A stretch of 64,000 nucleotides of DNA from contig NMRA01000155.1 in the NCBI GenBank assembly GCA_002633005.1, positions 639,536 to 703,535 of the forward strand, written 5' to 3'. The translations under genes and the position numbers were made by a program. Shown in pieces: positions 60,825-64,000 of the stretch (position 1 is the stretch's first letter; each line of letters starts with the position of its first letter). The notes under the pieces are model-generated. The model searched no databases. It was not told where the DNA came from and was given only the letters and a program-made list of their open reading frames with translations. This stretch comes from Phoronis australis. Taxonomy: Eukaryota > Phoronida > Phoronidae.

Positions 60825-63110
60825 CTATTTCCACACAAAGCCAAGCCTTTTGCTAGTGTTCCCGTCACCATAAATGTTCTGTTTAGTTTCCTCTGTTTCA
60901 GCACGGGTGAAGTTAGGCAACTGAGTTCCTGACGTATCCTGTGTCATATAGCTCGGCCTGATACCTCCCTTGCCATGAAACACTGGGCCAAGACCCCCAC
61001 CAATACCCTCCAGAGCTGCCTTCTTGAGAGGGTACACATTTCTACCACCCTTCTCACAGTGCTCGATGACACGACCAGCGTACTCCTGGAACTGTTTCTC
61101 TTCAATGTTGAGCAGCTCAATATTTCTGGCATCCTGAGCCAAACTCTTCTCACGCTCTTCCTGTTCTTTTTGTTTCTTCTCAGCCTAGAATAGACAAGTT
61201 TTAAAGAATGAAATAAGAGTGAAAGGGAGGAGAAACCATGGCAACAGAAACCATGGCAACAAGAACAGTGATGATGACAAGGCCCATCTGAAGTGCATTC
61301 TTTTTGTTTCACCCTACAACGTTCCATTCTCAAGTTATTTGGAATTTCAATTTTCTGATTTGTTCAAGTGCCTTTTATTGACTGATTCCTCAGTGCAATA
61401 ATTTTGTTGATTTGAGATTAAAAAAATAATTGCATGTTGTACCAGACGTGCGCAGGTCACTCAGGTGGGTCAATTGCACTGATCCGATGAAAGCGTTTTA
61501 AATGTTTTATTGATATATAGTTAAAACCGAGCTGAGGAGCTAGAAACCTTACTCAAGGGTCTAGCAGTGTGCCCCAGTGGGACTCAAACCCACGACCTTG
61601 AGTACGGGAAGCAAACACTTTTCCCATTAGGTCACACTGTATCCTCTTTGTTTTGAGATTAGTGCCATGGGTTTGTTACTGCTCTTGCTCATTCGTTTGG
61701 CAGCAGAGTGTTTGTTTACATGAAGATTATAGTCTCATTTTTATACAAATGAGGTCTTAACTCTTCTCGAAATTTATATCATGGTATTTGCATGTCAATG
61801 GCCAAACAAAGACTTGCAATTTGCGCAGTAACTCTGAACCTCCCGAGGTGAACTGCCAACTCGGGAAGGACTGTCACAATGAAATTAATTGCACCATGTT
61901 TTGCAATCTGTAAAATCTACAGATACTGCATGGCCAAGGCAAAATAAGCTTCGGTTGCTATGACAACATCAGTGCACATACTGCGCTTACCATTCTGTCC
62001 AGGTGAAACTTGGACACGTCCTTGTTCTGCGCCAGCCTCCTCTGCTGCTTCTCCTCTTCGTTCCTCTGGAACACGTCGTCTGCTTCTTTACGGATCAGCA
62101 ACAGCTCCAGCTCCTTGCGACGCTCTGCTGCAGCCTTATCTTCTTTGTCTTGCATCTGAAGTAAACAGAATGTTCAGTATGAGAACACTGTGATCACACC
62201 CTAACATTGTAAGATTTCTGACGTTTAAATAGGGAGTATCTTGTAAACACGAAACACTTGTCATAGTAATAGAAAGCTGGTGTAACTAACAGACCATAAA
62301 AGACAACATCATTTCTCATGCATCCAGAAAACAAGGACGCTACCCACGCAAGCATCCTCCAGCCCTCACCAGATCTCACCAATCCATCTGTCCCCATATC
62401 TCCTTATTCTACTCCTCTTTCATCTCCTTGTTCTATCCCTCACCAGCACCTCATTCTATCCCCGCCCCCATAATATTCCACATTCCACCTCTCCTGGTCC
62501 TCCCTTCCCAAACGGTTACCTCGTAACATTTACTTATCAGTACCTGTTTTGCACGCCATTCAGCCGCTGATCGTAAACTCTCTTCTTGTTTACGATTCTT
62601 CTCGGCCTCTTCTTTCTCTCGTTTTGCTTCAGCCTCCTCAAGAGCTTTCTGGATTCTTTGGTCCTCATCATCCTTAGCCATTTTCATCTGGGCTTGAAGT
62701 TTGGCCCGAATTTTGTCAAGACTGTCAAGTTTGTCTCTGTAAAAGCATTTTCAGACAATGACATTGACCCTGGTCTTCAATATCATTCATGGTATAAACA
62801 CTTGAGGTGTATTTGGTCAGTTTAATACAAATTGCAGCGCAAACACTTGTATTTCTGAACAACTCATCATTATAATTTTTTAGTGTTCATTTCATTTCAG
62901 GATCATCAACAAATTAACAAACACACTCATTAAATAAAGGAAATGGCAACCAATTATTGACTGACACACATGAAGGACAATTTCATTGAATGTTGTTGTT
63001 GAATAATTGAGAACTCACTTGTGTATTTTCTTCTCTTTCTCAGCTCTAAGTTTGACCATTTTCCGTTTGGCAGTGGCAAACAATCGGCACTCTTCATCCT
63101 CCTCCATTTC
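60825..63110 (-). CDS. CFAP210 (CCDC173)-like ciliary coiled-coil protein, C-terminal half
   Basis: Four minus-strand exons, 63019-63110, 62544-62736, 61991-62155 and 60825-61184, join in phase into 269 residues; the N-terminal half lies beyond the right edge. Most of it is highly charged continuous helix (EMEEDEECRLFATAKRKMVK, QKALEEAEAKREKEEAEKNR, RKELELLLIRKEADDVFQRN), as in trichohyalin-plectin-homology proteins. It ends in a compact non-helical tail with GGGLGPVFHGKGGIRPSYMT, then QDTSGTQLPNF. That layout best fits CFAP210/CCDC173, a microtubule inner protein of axonemal doublets (about 550 residues in vertebrates). Assignment rests on remembered family features; other TPH proteins such as CFAP45, CFAP53 or MNS1 are less likely alternatives. 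Confidence 0.6.
61560..61648 (-). mobile_element. tRNA-derived SINE head in a CFAP210-like intron
   Basis: The minus strand has the T-arm GTGGGTTTGAGTCCCAC with B box GGTTTGAGTCC, and CAGTGTG...CACACTG as a 7-bp outer stem. An extra TGGGG between the T-arm and the 3' stem breaks the tRNA geometry, so it is a SINE remnant. Confidence 0.5.
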
Positions 63111-64000
63111 CTGAAACACAATAATTAATGTCATCCAACAAACCATTGCACATACAGTTTATATGACTACAGAAACACTGCAGACAACTTTTGCCACATA
63201 TCAATTTATTTTAATACCTGCTTTTTACTTTCCATAGTATCATTTTTTTACACACAGTGACCTATTGGTGTGTGTGTGATTGTGTGTGTACATCTGTGTT
63301 AATTTCGTCGGATCTTCAAAAGGGGTCTAAGGCAATATGTGTGAGGAGTTAGTGTGCACATAGTTGGTAAATGTAGTGATTATAAATAAATATTACAGGA
63401 AAATAATGTGTTAATCATTGAAGAGTTTTCAAGAATGTGATTCTTAGCAGTTAAAGTATCAGCTATCTAGCTGTGTATGAAAAATCACAGCTAGTGAACA
63501 ATGCGGCTAGCTTTTTAGTTCGCCACAACACCATTTGCGGTCCTCTCTCAATGAAACTAACACATCAAAATCTACCACGTTCAACTGTGTATAAATTATA
63601 TTTTGCACCTTCAACGGCCATTTAAGAGTTGAAACGCAATTTGATGAACGTCATTTTTTACATCACTCTCCTGCTTTTGTAACACAAAAATAGTCAGACA
63701 AAGATTTCAAAACACTGCGTTTGTGACATTTGCATTGCGCCGCTTGTTCGATTACTGTTTGAGAAAGTGACATCATTCAAAAGAGAGACTATAACAAATT
63801 AAATAAAATTAAAATTTCCTGAGGATTTTGGTTTGGTGGTAGCTCAGAATTCAAAACTACTAAGAAAAGTGCAACCACTTCTGGTAATTTGTTGTGGACT
63901 GTGCACAACCTTGTGAAAGCAGTGCAGTGGGTTGAATAATTAGCAAAAAGAGAGATTAGCCAACAACGGCTCACTTTTACAGCCCTCGAAGTTGACAAAT
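63111..64000 (-). other. Intron of the CFAP210-like gene, running off the window
   Basis: The acceptor TGTTTCAG adjoins the exon at 63110. No further exon is recognised before the window end. A short TG-rich run lies at about 63270-63290. Confidence 0.5.

Noticed and set aside
61560-61648. Possible functional tRNA gene
   Set aside because: The T-arm is perfect, but five extra bases separate it from the 3' acceptor strand and the D-arm does not form.

Overview
This window is genomic DNA from an invertebrate animal. The genes are split into many short exons with GT-AG introns and long, repeat-filled non-coding stretches. The gene set (dynactin subunit 2, the TGF-beta pseudoreceptor BAMBI, the KEOPS subunit LAGE3, ARL5, a choline-transporter-like SLC5 protein, a CFAP210-like ciliary protein) and the intron-rich layout suit a non-vertebrate deuterostome such as amphioxus or a hemichordate. 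A mollusc-like lophotrochozoan is not excluded. The species is inferred, not proven. Single Ns and one NNN mark assembly joins, mostly in poly-C tracts.

Layout. 73-4856 (+): last seven coding exons of DCTN2, cut at the left edge, then a long 3' UTR with AATAAA at 6380. 7345-28435 (-): BAMBI in three exons; exon 1 (signal peptide) lies 19 kb upstream of exon 2, so 9-28 kb is one large intron carrying MITEs, SINE fragments and minisatellites. 28.4-35.1 kb: BAMBI upstream region, with a 1.4-kb satellite (30.9-32.4 kb) whose roughly 148-bp monomers each carry a match to the CTCF consensus. 35503-36391 (-): last two exons of LAGE3. 36.8-41 kb: a 37-bp repeat with CCAAT boxes, a decayed LINE interrupted by an LTR, and a large inverted repeat. 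41055-43290 (+): ARL5 except its first exon. 45.9-46.5 kb: a 68-codon ORF beside a broken THAP domain. 49076-59086 (-): a complete nine-exon, 542-residue CHT1-like SLC5 transporter. 60825-63110 (-): last four exons of a CFAP210-like protein, cut at the right edge.

The genes are unrelated housekeeping, signalling, transport and ciliary genes and do not form one pathway. The observation most worth testing is the CTCF-motif satellite 2.5 kb upstream of the BAMBI start, with a diverged relative inside BAMBI intron 1. It could be a repeat-borne insulator or architectural element. Others are the THAP remnant, the inverted repeat whose arms code the same peptide, and a MITE whose pre-insertion site is preserved elsewhere in the window.
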